Part shown: positions 52,719-61,964 of the stretch, piece after piece
Position numbering within the stretch: the first letter of the stretch is position 1
Layout of the letters: each line of letters opens with the position of its first letter
Assembly (NCBI RefSeq): GCF_008629685.1
Contig: NZ_VWSF01000023.1
Coordinates: 40,779-104,778 of the forward strand
Direction of reading: 5' to 3'
Source of the DNA: Adhaeribacter rhizoryzae
GTDB lineage: Bacteria > Bacteroidota > Bacteroidia > Cytophagales > Hymenobacteraceae
Length of the DNA: 64,000 nucleotides
Made by a program: the position numbers and the translations under genes
Notes under the pieces: generated by a model
Told to the model about the DNA's origin: nothing
The model's input: the letters and a program-made list of their open reading frames with translations, nothing else
Database searches by the model: none

Positions 52719-54308
52719 TTAATAATTAATAACCAGCGTGGTAATAGAGCGGGGCGGTAAGGAAATTTGCTCCTTTATTTTCCCGGTTGGGTAAAGCTTC
52801 ATATTCTCGTCGGGCGCAGCCGTTGTTACATAGCGTTGGTAAGTAGCGCCTTTGGGGTAATTTTTTATTGCTAGTTGCAGGGCTTTGGCTTCTGCTTCGT
52901 AATTAATGGCCACCACCACCAGCTTATTTTTCTCGCCGGTATAAGCCGAAACCATTACACGCTGGGCAGCGGCCACCGGCGATAAATTATCGTTGCGTTT
53001 AATGAGCAGCCGATGCATGCCCGGCCGGATAAACAAACTGTAATGACCCAGGGCCCATAAGTTTTTGGTTTGAAAAAATTCGCCGTTGGTATGGTTACGA
53101 TTAGGTTGCAGAGCAATTAAATAATAACGGGTATCAAAATCGGGTTTGCCGGGCTCAAAAGCATTCCAGAACTGCCAGGCGCTGGCGTTGGCCACGGTTA
53201 AATCCTGGTGTATTATTTTGGCCAGAAACAAACCGCAATCCATAGCGGAGCGGCGACCTCTGGTGCCTTCCCGGTAACCATTTGCTAACATAGAATATTC
53301 CGATTGCCAGAAACCTACGCCGTAATGGGCCGCTGTATCGGCTACCTGCTGCCGCACGGCCACAATAGCACTATCGCCTTCATCGGTGAAATAACTGTGC
53401 CCCACCACCAGTTTAGGTACATGCGACAACCGGCTTAAATTAAGCGCACTGTTTTTCCCGAAGAACTGCTGCACCTGGCGCGAAGCTCCCGATTTCTCGG
53501 CGTACAAATACGTGAGTTTCGCCGCTTCGGGCAAAATAATTTGCGTTGTTAATTTATGCTGGTTTAAAGAATTATTCAGGGCATTTATTACCCGGGCTAT
53601 TTCAGGGTTTTGCCAGGGGCTGCCTTCTTGCTTGGCTTCGCCAAACTTGCCGGTCCAATCCCATTGGGGTTCGTTTACCGGACTAATATATTTAAACTGT
53701 AAACCTTGATCTTGGTAATGCTGAAGTACTTTGGCTAAGAAGTCGGTATACGCTTCGTATTTATCTGGTCTTAAATTAGCTTTATAATCTTTAACCGTTT
53801 TAAAGCCTAATTTATTTTGGGTAAATTGTACGGGCGGTGTATTGGCAAATGCAATCAGGTTTTCTACGCCAAATTGTTTTGCTTGCTGCAAAAACCAGGT
53901 TTGGCCTTGTTGCTTGTTCCAGTTATAAGTGCCATCGTTTTGCAAAAAGCCTTCTACCCGGCGGTTTACATCGCCAATGCCACTGCTGTCGCCTTGCTCG
54001 GTGGTGCCGCCGCCAATATTAAACCGCCACGCCGATAAACCAATGCCTTTGGGATTTCCCTGGGCGTCTTTTTCCCGGCTGAAAAGCAGTTCGGCTATTT
54101 TTTCTCTTTTTTCTGCCGGCCAATGTTTGCCAATACCTTCGGCGTACCAGCAACCCGCCGCCCCAAAGTTATCGATGGCTTGGGCTTTCTGTTGTGGGTC
54201 AAGGTTAATGAGCAGCGGCTTGGGTTTAGGCTTTTGCGCCAACGCCATTCCGGACGCATGCATGGTTACGAGTAGTACGTACGAGAATTTCCGGATACAG
54301 GAATTCAT
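52719..54308 (-). CDS. Glycoside hydrolase family 30
   Basis: 529 residues with a signal peptide (VLLVTMHASGMALA). The GH30 fold opens at IDNFGAAGCWYAEGIGKHWP. The acid/base Glu is in YISPVNEPQWDW and the nucleophile Glu in GVGFWQSEYSML, so both catalytic residues are present. A C-terminal beta domain follows. GH30 members cut beta-1,6-glucan, beta-xylan or beta-1,6-galactan; the subfamily cannot be decided by eye. Confidence 0.92.
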   Translation of the reverse strand: MNSCIRKFSYVLLVTMHASGMALAQKPKPKPLLINLDPQQKAQAIDNFGAAGCWYAEGIGKHWPAEKREKIAELLFSREKDAQGNPKGIGLSAWRFNIGGGTTEQGDSSGIGDVNRRVEGFLQNDGTYNWNKQQGQTWFLQQAKQFGVENLIAFANTPPVQFTQNKLGFKTVKDYKANLRPDKYEAYTDFLAKVLQHYQDQGLQFKYISPVNEPQWDWTGKFGEAKQEGSPWQNPEIARVINALNNSLNQHKLTTQIILPEAAKLTYLYAEKSGASRQVQQFFGKNSALNLSRLSHVPKLVVGHSYFTDEGDSAIVAVRQQVADTAAHYGVGFWQSEYSMLANGYREGTRGRRSAMDCGLFLAKIIHQDLTVANASAWQFWNAFEPGKPDFDTRYYLIALQPNRNHTNGEFFQTKNLWALGHYSLFIRPGMHRLLIKRNDNLSPVAAAQRVMVSAYTGEKNKLVVVAINYEAEAKALQLAIKNYPKGATYQRYVTTAAPDENMKLYPTGKIKEQISLPPRSITTLVINY

Positions 54309-54634
54309 AGGAAGTTCGGATTTTAGTGGTTAAGCTAATAGGACTAATCTAAAATATCAGCAACTAAGAGATAATTTTTTTGAAAGCGGTTAAGGAAATA
54401 AAAATAACTTCTTGCTAAAGCTATTGCTAGTTGCAAAATCCATTAACTATCAGCAACAAACTGACTTTTAAATATCCCGTTCTAAATCAAAGATTAAATT
54501 GTAGCAGATTAAGTTTAATTTGCATTGGCTTAAATAGGCTTAAAAATATTAAGGATTATCTCTTTTAATATTAAATAAAAAGAAGCAGCTGGCAAATTAG
54601 ATAGCCTTTTTTAAGTATGTAAACAGAATCACAG
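54309..54634. other. Intergenic between divergent genes
   Basis: 326 AT-rich bases between the GH30 gene and the alditol-oxidase-like gene. No clear promoter consensus, hairpin or ORF was seen. Confidence 0.45.
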
Positions 54635-55975
54635 ATGCAGAATAAAACTAATAGAAATTTATCACCAACCGGGCAGACTAATAGTAGGCTAACATCTTTA
54701 AGCACAGGATTATCAGACAGCATTATTACCAACTGGGCCGGCAATATTCAGTTTACTACAGATAAGGTGTATTTCCCCGATACCGTAGCCGAAGTACAGG
54801 AATTGGTACAAAAGCACGATAAGCTAAAAGTATTGGGCTCCCGCCACTGTTTTAACCGCATTGCCGACAGCCCAGATTATTTGCTTTCGACCAAAAGATT
54901 AAATAAAATAATAAGTTTAGATACGCAGGCTCATACTGTAACCGTGGAAGGAGGTATTAAATACGGCGAACTGGCACCATACCTGCACGAACACGGCTAT
55001 GCCTTGCACAATCTGGCTTCGTTGCCTCATATTTCGGTTGCAGGTTCTATTATTACCGCCACGCACGGTTCCGGCGTAGGGAACGGCAACCTGGCTGTAC
55101 CGGTGCAGGCTTTGGAAATGGTGCTGGCCGATGGCAGTATAAGCACTTTTTCGAAAGAAAAAGATGGCGATTTATTTAATGGTCTGGTGGTAAACTTAGG
55201 CGCAGTTGGCGTAATAACAAAAGTAACCTTAGCCTTGGAACCGGCTTACCAGATGCAGCAGGTTGTCTACGAAAACCTGCCTTTGGCGCAGTTTACCGCT
55301 AACTTTCAGGAGATTGTAGCGGCCGGCTACAGCGTGAGTTTATTTACCGACTGGCGACATAATAGCTTTACCGAAGTTTGGATTAAAAGCAAAATAAATA
55401 ATAACCATAACAATAGCGTTGCACCGGCGTTTTTTGGCGCTACCGCTGCTACGCAACCTTTGCACCCAATTGCGGGCGTGCCCGCCGAAAACTGTACCGA
55501 ACAATTAGGCTTGCCGGGCGCCTGGTACGAGCGGTTACCCCATTTTAAAATGGGCTTTACGCCCAGCAGCGGCGTAGAACTGCAATCAGAATATTTTGTA
55601 GCCAGCCATTATGCCGTGGATGCTATTCAGGCAATTGCTAATTTGGGAGAACAGATAAGCCCTTATTTATTTGTATCGGAAATTAGAACCATTGCGGCCG
55701 ATAATTTGTGGCTGAGCCCATGCTACCAACAGCCAACCGTAGCTATTCATTTTACCTGGAAACAAGATTGGCTGGCAGTTAGTAAATTATTGCCTTTAAT
55801 AGAAAAAGAACTAGCACCTTTTCAGGCGCGGCCGCACTGGGGAAAATTATTTACCATGCCTGCCGAAGTAATAGCAACTCGTTACGAAAAATTAGATGCC
55901 TTTAAAAACCTAGCTTTACAACTAGATCCAACCGGCAAATTCAGAAATGAATATTTAAATCAAACTATATTTTAG
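54635..55975 (+). CDS. FAD-binding alditol oxidase-like protein
   Basis: 446 residues of the VAO/PCMH FAD family with a D-arabinono-lactone-oxidase-type C-terminus. The FAD domain has KVLGSRHCFN, where the His matches the covalent FAD-linking His of alditol oxidase, then TVEGGIKYGELAPYLHEHGY and ITATHGSGVGNGNL. The C-terminal domain ends in HWGKLFTMP and DPTGKFRNEY, motifs shared with sugar-lactone oxidases. It probably oxidises a sugar alcohol or lactone with oxygen. It is alone on its strand and followed by a structured inverted repeat. Confidence 0.88.
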   Translation: MQNKTNRNLSPTGQTNSRLTSLSTGLSDSIITNWAGNIQFTTDKVYFPDTVAEVQELVQKHDKLKVLGSRHCFNRIADSPDYLLSTKRLNKIISLDTQAHTVTVEGGIKYGELAPYLHEHGYALHNLASLPHISVAGSIITATHGSGVGNGNLAVPVQALEMVLADGSISTFSKEKDGDLFNGLVVNLGAVGVITKVTLALEPAYQMQQVVYENLPLAQFTANFQEIVAAGYSVSLFTDWRHNSFTEVWIKSKINNNHNNSVAPAFFGATAATQPLHPIAGVPAENCTEQLGLPGAWYERLPHFKMGFTPSSGVELQSEYFVASHYAVDAIQAIANLGEQISPYLFVSEIRTIAADNLWLSPCYQQPTVAIHFTWKQDWLAVSKLLPLIEKELAPFQARPHWGKLFTMPAEVIATRYEKLDAFKNLALQLDPTGKFRNEYLNQTIF

Positions 55976-56031
55976 GAGGGCGGTAATTAATATTATCAAA
56001 TCTGTTTTGTAAAAATATTGTTAACTTATAA

Positions 56032-56108
56032 AAGCCGCTGCTGTTATTTAGCATAGAACCCCGTAGCTTTCGACTACAATGTTTCTACCTTAATAACAGC
56101 AGCGGCTT
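56032..56108. repeat. Structured inverted repeat after the alditol oxidase
   Basis: AAGCCGCTGCTGTTATT (56032-56048) pairs perfectly with AATAACAGCAGCGGCTT (56092-56108). The 43-base loop can form an inner hairpin (GTAG/CTAC with TAGAA/TTCTA flanks). No T tract follows directly, so it is not a plain terminator. Confidence 0.6.
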
Positions 56109-56156
56109 GATTATTTTATTACCATTATTATTGGAGTATGTCGCTTACTTTATTGC

Positions 56157-56235
56157 GGTCATATTAAGCCTGTCGAAATAGCTATTAGTTATTTTACAAT
56201 GCTGTTATAGATCCTTCGGCAAGCTCAGGATGACC
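56157..56235. repeat. GGTCAT-ended palindromic element, copy B (inverted)
   Basis: On the minus strand it begins GGTCATCCTGAGCTTG and matches 40629-40706 closely over ~80 bases; the first 27 bases differ at one position. It starts with GGTCAT on the plus strand too, so the ends are inverted repeats. It sits 25 bases beyond the stop of the minus-strand gene at 56260. Confidence 0.7.
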
Positions 56236-56259
56236 AATATACTTAAGCGCAAGTTTTGG

Positions 56260-56760
56260 CTAATCGTCATCGTCTTCATCTTGTCTGGATTTAACGTAAG
56301 CAATTACGCCAACGGTTAGTACGGCCGCAACGGCAAGTTTCTGAATAACGCCCAACCGGTTATGTTGCCATTCGGCTTTCATACCTTTTTCGGCAAAAAT
56401 ATTAGGAACATGGCCATTTTTCAGGTCATCCAATACGCCTTCAACTACGTTTACCCGGTCGGCTAATAATAAAGGCAGCCAGTGGCCGTAGCTCGATTCG
56501 CTGTATTTAAAAGCAAATCGCCGGAGCATACCGCTCAATCCGCTGGGCGGGGTAGAGGTGCCAAACACAGCGGTAATATTCGGGCGTTCAATCGAGCGCA
56601 GAATTTCGGTATTTACCGGTTGCAACGAGGGCCGATCCCAGCTATAGCCGGTTTGCTCCGCATCGGTGCGATTTTTCATGGGATAGGTTGGGTCGTTCTT
56701 CGGATCAGCATCTATGCCCCAACCTTTAATATGCGAATAATCTTTCGTTGTATTTTCCAT
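56260..56760 (-). CDS. Hypothetical protein with C-terminal helix and acidic tail
   Basis: 166 residues. The N-terminal half is polar with Trp/Pro motifs (HIKGWGIDADPKNDPTYPM). A charged middle precedes one hydrophobic helix (LAVAAVLTVGVIAYV) and an acidic tail (RQDEDDDD). It looks like a tail-anchored protein. It starts 11 bases after the zinc alcohol dehydrogenase stop and should be in the same transcript, so it may localise or regulate that enzyme. Family unknown. Confidence 0.75.
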   Translation of the reverse strand: MENTTKDYSHIKGWGIDADPKNDPTYPMKNRTDAEQTGYSWDRPSLQPVNTEILRSIERPNITAVFGTSTPPSGLSGMLRRFAFKYSESSYGHWLPLLLADRVNVVEGVLDDLKNGHVPNIFAEKGMKAEWQHNRLGVIQKLAVAAVLTVGVIAYVKSRQDEDDDD

Positions 56761-56771
56761 AGTTTATTTTT

Positions 56772-57926
56772 TTACATTCTGGCTGATGGGGGAATAAGCA
56801 CGGGTTTAATGCAGTTATCCAATTTATCAGAAAACATACGGTAAGCATCGGCGGCGTCTTCTAAAGGAATCCGGTGCGTAATCAAGGCTTTGGGATTCAA
56901 TATTCCGTTCTGCACGTGATCTATTAACCGGGGGAGCAATCTTTTCACCGAAGCTTGGTTTGCCCGGATAGTAATGCCTTTATTTACCACGTTGCCAATA
57001 GGTACCAGGTTATCGGTTGGCCCGTAAACCCCTACAATAGAAACAATGCCGCCTTTTTTAACGGAGTTAATGGCCCAGTGCAGCGCCGTAGCCGAACCAG
57101 CCTGCAGCAATAATTTACGGCCGGTAATGGTTTGCATGGTGTTGCCGGTTGCTTCTGCACCTACTGCATCAATCACCACATCGGCTCCCATCCAGTCGGT
57201 GGTTTTCTTTACAAATACTACGGGGTCGTCCATTTCTTCGTAGTTGTAGGCTTCGCAATTGGCGTAATTTTTCACAAATTCCAGCCGGTATTCAATTTTA
57301 TCAATCACTATTACCCGGCCGGCGCCAAATAACCAGGCACATCTGGCGGCCATTATTCCGATGGGGCCAGCACCAAAAACCACCACCGTATCGCCGGGCT
57401 GAATGCCGCCCATTTCGGCAGCCTGGTAACCAGTTGGTACCACATCGGTCAGCAGCACCGCATCGTCCGGGTCCATGCCGGGCGGAATAACGGTTGGGCC
57501 TACGTTGGCATAAGGAACCCGCACGTATTCGGCCTGGCCGCCATCGTAACCGCCAGCCGTATGGGAATAGCCAAAAATACCACCTACAGCGGTAGCCTGG
57601 GAGTTAGATTCGTGGCAGTTACCAAATAAACCTTGCCGGCAGAAATGGCATTTACCGCAGGCAATATTAAAAGGCACCAGCACATGGTCGCCTACTTTTA
57701 TTTTTTCTACTTCCGGACCAACTTCTTCCACTATACCGGTAAACTCATGACCAAAAGTCATCCCGACCCGGGTATCCGGAACGTTGCCGTTGTATAAATG
57801 CAGGTCGGAACCGCAAATACAGGAGCGCGTAACCCGGACAATGGCATCTTGGGGATGCTTTATTTCGGGCATAGGTTTCTGACTGACGCGGACCCGTTGC
57901 GGGCCCCGGTAATTCATTGCTAGCAT
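56772..57926 (-). CDS. Zinc-dependent alcohol dehydrogenase (MDR family)
   Basis: 384 residues. The catalytic zinc site is CICGSDLHLYNG with GHEF, and the structural zinc loop is CGKCHFCRQGLFGNCHE (four Cys). The cofactor domain has VVFGAGPIGIMAARCAWLFG with an acidic VIDKIEYR, suggesting NAD(H). The family includes glutathione-independent formaldehyde dehydrogenase-like enzymes; the true alcohol is unknown. It is the first gene of a two-gene unit with 56260. Confidence 0.92.
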   Translation of the reverse strand: MLAMNYRGPQRVRVSQKPMPEIKHPQDAIVRVTRSCICGSDLHLYNGNVPDTRVGMTFGHEFTGIVEEVGPEVEKIKVGDHVLVPFNIACGKCHFCRQGLFGNCHESNSQATAVGGIFGYSHTAGGYDGGQAEYVRVPYANVGPTVIPPGMDPDDAVLLTDVVPTGYQAAEMGGIQPGDTVVVFGAGPIGIMAARCAWLFGAGRVIVIDKIEYRLEFVKNYANCEAYNYEEMDDPVVFVKKTTDWMGADVVIDAVGAEATGNTMQTITGRKLLLQAGSATALHWAINSVKKGGIVSIVGVYGPTDNLVPIGNVVNKGITIRANQASVKRLLPRLIDHVQNGILNPKALITHRIPLEDAADAYRMFSDKLDNCIKPVLIPPSARM

Positions 57927-58400
57927 AAAAATCGTCCTAAAGTTTTAAGTAAAACATCTGTTTTGGATAAAGGCACTCTTATTAATATTTAATAATATTT
58001 GTAAACCGAGCCTTTAGCTTTCCGAATCCGGAACAGCCTATTTCATTACTTAATAATTTTATTAAGGTTGCAGAACTCAAAAGGATGGGTACAACAAAAG
58101 CCTCGGAAAAGGGAAACAGATAATTAATATATTTTAGAGAGCTTGGCTTGGTTTATTATAAATAACAAGGTATAGTAAACCTGCTGGTAAACAGGTACGT
58201 AGGTAGTTTGTACCCATTTTCATAATTAAAATTTTTCTCATTTAATTATTTATTAAATATTTAAATAAAACTGTATTTAACCAGGATTTACAAGCAGTAT
58301 ATTTTTTTGTAAACTTTTATAATTTATATTTATAAATATTGTTGGGGGCTGTTAAACCATTTCAGCTTTTTAATAGTTTTGGCCTTATTAAACTAAAATA
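57927..58400. other. Intergenic between divergent genes
   Basis: 474 AT-rich bases. No repeat shared with the rest of the window, no good promoter match and no credible ORF were found. Confidence 0.45.
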
Positions 58401-58823
58401 ATGACGCAAGAACTTCGTAATCCTTTTGGCCGGGTGTTTTTAACCATAACGGTAAATGACAAAAATCGCTGGGTGCATGTAAATTGGATGGGGTATTTAA
58501 CCGAAGAAAATATTAAGACGGGTGCTTTGGCTTATACCAAGGCGCTACAGGAATCTGGTTATAATAGTGTGTTAAACGATACCCGCTTAATTCTGGGCGG
58601 CTGGGACCATTCTTTGGAGTGGGTTTTAAACGATTGGGCACCAAAGGCAGCAAGGGCCGGCTTAAAATATTTTGCCATGATTACCACACCCGAATCATTC
58701 GCCGAATCTACTGCCTCTGCTTTTTACACTAAGCTTAAATCTTTTCGGGCCCAGGTTTTCGACGATAAAAGCAAGGCCGAAAATTGGTTGCGTCAGTTTT
58801 CGCTGGTCTATAAAAATTCCTGA
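58401..58823 (+). CDS. STAS/SEC14-like domain protein
   Basis: 140 residues with an alternating beta/alpha pattern: VFLTITVNDKNRWVHVNWMG, then YTKALQESGYNSVLNDTRLI and LKYFAMITTPESFAESTAS. This is the layout of SpoIIAA/STAS-like or SEC14-like small domains found in Bacteroidota. No phosphorylation Ser/Thr can be assigned with confidence. Isolated gene. Confidence 0.7.
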   Translation: MTQELRNPFGRVFLTITVNDKNRWVHVNWMGYLTEENIKTGALAYTKALQESGYNSVLNDTRLILGGWDHSLEWVLNDWAPKAARAGLKYFAMITTPESFAESTASAFYTKLKSFRAQVFDDKSKAENWLRQFSLVYKNS

Positions 58824-59009
58824 AAATATTCTTTAATAGGACTGTTTGTAGCTGCTTATTACCGTTATGGCTACTATTTACCCTTAAACTGCGTTAATAT
58901 TCTGTTAAGGCTAATATTTCAACTCCCGGCAACCCCAGCTATTACCACCCCCCAACCCAGGCAGAAGTGGCACGTAGATTAACCTTACAAGATTCAGGGC
59001 AATATTGGT

Positions 59010-59285
59010 ATGGGCAAGAAAAAGAAAAAACATCAAACTATTTACCGGGCCATTAAACCTGTTATAAAAGACGACCGCATTATTTTATCGTTGCTGGGAG
59101 CGGTTGGGTTAGGGGTTACGCTGGCTTCCGTTACGAGTATAGACGAAGGCCGGGCTTTGCTTTCTAAAGTAGTTGATGCCGTTAAAAACCTGGAAGAAAT
59201 TACTGGAATATCTAAAAAAAGCAAAGTTAAAGTTAAGCCTAAAAAATTAAAAGATAAAGACCCGGAGGAGCCAATTGGGGAATAA
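59010..59285 (+). CDS. Small basic hypothetical protein
   Basis: 91 residues: a Lys-rich start (GKKKKKHQTIYRA), one moderately hydrophobic stretch (IILSLLGAVGLGVTLASV) and a Lys-rich end (KVKVKPKKLKDKDPEEP). It looks like a small membrane-associated or nucleic-acid-binding protein. No family was recognised. Composition supports coding. Confidence 0.55.
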   Translation: MGKKKKKHQTIYRAIKPVIKDDRIILSLLGAVGLGVTLASVTSIDEGRALLSKVVDAVKNLEEITGISKKSKVKVKPKKLKDKDPEEPIGE

Positions 59286-59696
59286 TTTACCGCTTTTAAC
59301 CCCAGTTTATTAGCCGCTGTAAGCTAAGGTTTAAGCTGTTATAACCATAAATAGTGAAGTAATAATTCTCCCGTATTCCGGCACCTTTCAGTAGTAACTC
59401 CCATCTTTATAAATACTTGGCTGAAATTTTCAGCACCTTATTTCGGGCATTCATAACAGCAGTTAAGGCATTCAGGATAATAAATTTTTAAAGTTTAATT
59501 TCCTCCTGCATCTTTACTATGTTCCTGGTTGAGTTTAGTTTATAAGCCAGGTGTTGGTTTAAAATATTAAACTAATTTGTATTAAGCTTGAAGTGGTAAA
59601 TAAAAAATATTGCTTGAATTTGTTTTGTTTGGTGAATCCGGTAACCGGGAACTGAGCTTCTGACCGAAAGGATGTTCCTGGTTCTGGTAAATTTAA
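59286..59696. other. Intergenic, no gene seen
   Basis: 411 bases between two small plus-strand genes. No clear hairpin with a T tract, no repeat shared with other spacers and no credible ORF were found. Confidence 0.45.
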
Positions 59697-59957
59697 ATGA
59701 ATATGAAAATGAGGACTAAAGAACAGGTTTATAATTATTTGATTCAGCCTTCGCCCTTGTTTTTAAAGCAGGTAATAAAGGTAGAAGAAACCAGCGCCTA
59801 TATTGTGGTGCAGGACATCCGGAAAATAAAAAAACTGTTTATCCCGGATCAGGTAATTGCTAATTTCGAATTAAATTTCAAAAATATTCAAAGCCAGGCT
59901 TGCAAAACCAACGAATACGAAGGCGTGAATTATTTAATATTGCCCAAGCTGAATTAA
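59697..59957 (+). CDS. Hypothetical protein
   Basis: 86 residues, probably alpha/beta: a helical start (RTKEQVYNYLIQPSPLFLKQ) and beta segments (AYIVVQDIRKIKKLFI). Three in-frame ATG codons occur in the first five, so the true start is uncertain by a few residues. No family was recognised. It converges on the pseudouridine synthase gene with 2 bases between the stops. Confidence 0.55.
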   Translation: MNMKMRTKEQVYNYLIQPSPLFLKQVIKVEETSAYIVVQDIRKIKKLFIPDQVIANFELNFKNIQSQACKTNEYEGVNYLILPKLN

Positions 59958-59959
59958 GC

Positions 59960-60688
59960 TTAATAAAATATTCTGTAATTCCGGAGGGCTATTTTTTCCT
60001 GCAGAACTGCCAACTCATTAGAAGTTAAATGCCGCCATTCGCCTGGTTCTAAATTGCCTAACTCAATATTTACCAAACGTTTTCTGATTAGCCTTTCTAC
60101 GCCGTAACCCAGTTTATAACACATCCGTCTGATTTGCCGGTTAAGGCCTTGCGTAAGAATAATATTAAAAGCAGTACTATTTACCTGGTTTACCACGGCG
60201 GGCCGGGTTCTTTGGCCCATTATTTCTACGCCGGAGGCTAATTGCGCTAAAACTGCCGGGGTTAGGGGGTTATTTACCGTTACCAAATATTCTTTTTCCT
60301 GGTGATTTTTTGCGTGCACAATTCTATCGTAAATCTGGCCATGGTTGGTTAGCAGCATTAACCCTTCCGATTCTTTATCTAAGCGGCCAACCGGGAAAAC
60401 CTTTTCGGAAAAATTTAAAGCCTGACCCAGACTGTGCGCAATATTTTGGTTTAAGGTAGATTCAATGCCCCGCGGTTTGTAATAGGCTAGGTAAATAAAC
60501 TCTTTTCCTTCTTTAATAACTTGCTGGTCAATTATTACAACATCTTCCGGGTGTAGCGGTTGGGCCAGATTACCTTTTTTACCATTTACCAAAACCCTAC
60601 CCGACAGAATATGCTGAAGGGCTTCTTTGTTTGAAATTTGGAGCTTTTGCACCAGAAAAAATTTAAGCGAAGCAGAAATTGCTTTCAT
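59960..60688 (-). CDS. rluF: RluF-type 23S rRNA pseudouridine synthase
   Basis: 242 residues. An S4 RNA-binding domain opens it (LQISNKEALQHILSGRVLVN). The catalytic Asp is in PVGRLDKESEGLMLL, and the family motif GLNRQIRRMCYKLGYGVERL is characteristic of RluF/RsuA synthases. RluF modifies U2604 of 23S rRNA in E. coli; the site here is inferred. The S4 domain is followed directly by the catalytic domain, as usual. Confidence 0.9.
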   Translation of the reverse strand: MKAISASLKFFLVQKLQISNKEALQHILSGRVLVNGKKGNLAQPLHPEDVVIIDQQVIKEGKEFIYLAYYKPRGIESTLNQNIAHSLGQALNFSEKVFPVGRLDKESEGLMLLTNHGQIYDRIVHAKNHQEKEYLVTVNNPLTPAVLAQLASGVEIMGQRTRPAVVNQVNSTAFNIILTQGLNRQIRRMCYKLGYGVERLIRKRLVNIELGNLEPGEWRHLTSNELAVLQEKIALRNYRIFY

Positions 60689-60820
60689 CCCGAAAGAAAG
60701 TAAAACCTGAAAAATATTGCCAAAACAGTTAATAAATTAGCTTTAATCTTGTTGGCTTTAGTAAAATTTAATTCAACAACTAAGCTGATTTCTAACGAAG
60801 AGGGGTAGATTATTTGCCTT

Positions 60821-61735
60821 TCAGGAAAGTGCTTCGGGCGGCGGGCTGCCGGCCGGTTTAGATTTATCTGCTGGCAACGGAATATATTCCTGGTTATCGG
60901 TTGGGGGTAAAAGAATGCGGCCGGCCTGCCAATCGGCTTTGGCTTGTTCAATCCGTTCTTTCCTCGACGATACAAAATTCCACCAGATAAACCGTTCGCC
61001 TAAGGGCTCGCCGCCCAGCAACATGAGGGTAGTAGGTTCTTTTGCTATAATTATGGGGTCGGTGGCTTTGGTAAAAACCAGCAATTGCCCGGGCGTGTAC
61101 GTGCGGCCCGCTACCTCCAAACTGCCTTTAGCCACGTAAATGCCGCGTTCAGCATGCTCCCGGGGCAAGCCAAAACGGGCGCCTGTTTCTAATACAACAT
61201 GCACGTAAAACAAAGGTGAATGGGTTTTTACGTTATTTTGCAAACCAAAAGCATTACCGGCTATCAAGCGCATCCAAACGCCGGTATCGGTAAATACTGG
61301 CAATTGTTCTGGTTGGTAATTATTAAAAGCCGGACTTGCTTCTTCGTCTTTTTCTGGCAAAGCTACCCAGGTTTGAATCATTTCGAGTTGGCCACCGGTT
61401 AAAGCGGCAGGATCTTCGAACCGTTCGGAATGCGCAATGCCGCTGCCGGCGGTCATCCAGTTTACTTCGCCTGGCCTGATTATTTGTTCCACGCCCAGGC
61501 TATCGCGGTGCGTAACTTGCCCGCCAAATAAATAGCTTACCGTAGATAGGCCAATGTGGGGGTGTGGCAACACATCCATGGCCGTTGTTAATTGCGCTGG
61601 CATAGCTATGGGGCCGGCATGATCCATAAAAATAAACGGGCCTACCATCCGGCGCAACCGGAACGGCAATATTCTGCGCACCGCCATACCAGGGCCTAAA
61701 GTTGCTTGCCGGGCTTCTATTACAATATCTAACAT
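60821..61735 (-). CDS. Pirin-family bicupin protein
   Basis: 304 residues with the pirin double cupin. The first cupin has FIFMDHAGP and LPHPHIGLSTVSYLFGGQVTHRD (metal-ligand His cluster), then GEVNWMTAGSGIAHSERF with another His. The second cupin is more divergent. Many bacterial pirins are quercetinase-like or redox sensors. Its gene is followed on the same strand by rluF after 132 bases. Confidence 0.92.
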   Translation of the reverse strand: MLDIVIEARQATLGPGMAVRRILPFRLRRMVGPFIFMDHAGPIAMPAQLTTAMDVLPHPHIGLSTVSYLFGGQVTHRDSLGVEQIIRPGEVNWMTAGSGIAHSERFEDPAALTGGQLEMIQTWVALPEKDEEASPAFNNYQPEQLPVFTDTGVWMRLIAGNAFGLQNNVKTHSPLFYVHVVLETGARFGLPREHAERGIYVAKGSLEVAGRTYTPGQLLVFTKATDPIIIAKEPTTLMLLGGEPLGERFIWWNFVSSRKERIEQAKADWQAGRILLPPTDNQEYIPLPADKSKPAGSPPPEALS

Positions 61736-61964
61736 GTTTACCTATTTCTTCTAACGAAAGAAAAGAATATTTTGCTAAAGGGCAATAATATTAAAGCGTT
61801 TTGAAAAATGTTGCGTGTATATTTAAGCAGGCTACCACCCAGTATTAGCTAAAGTTTGAAATCCATCCGGAAGTACCAACTAATAAATAATAGCTATTGC
61901 AGGTGAACTTTTTGTTTATTCAGTATAATTTGTTTTGCTCTTTAAATAAGGTAAAATTATAAGC

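Noticed and set aside
60685..60975. 96-residue minus-strand frame overlapping the pirin gene
   Set aside because: It lies across the pirin C-terminus in another frame and has no domain; a shadow.
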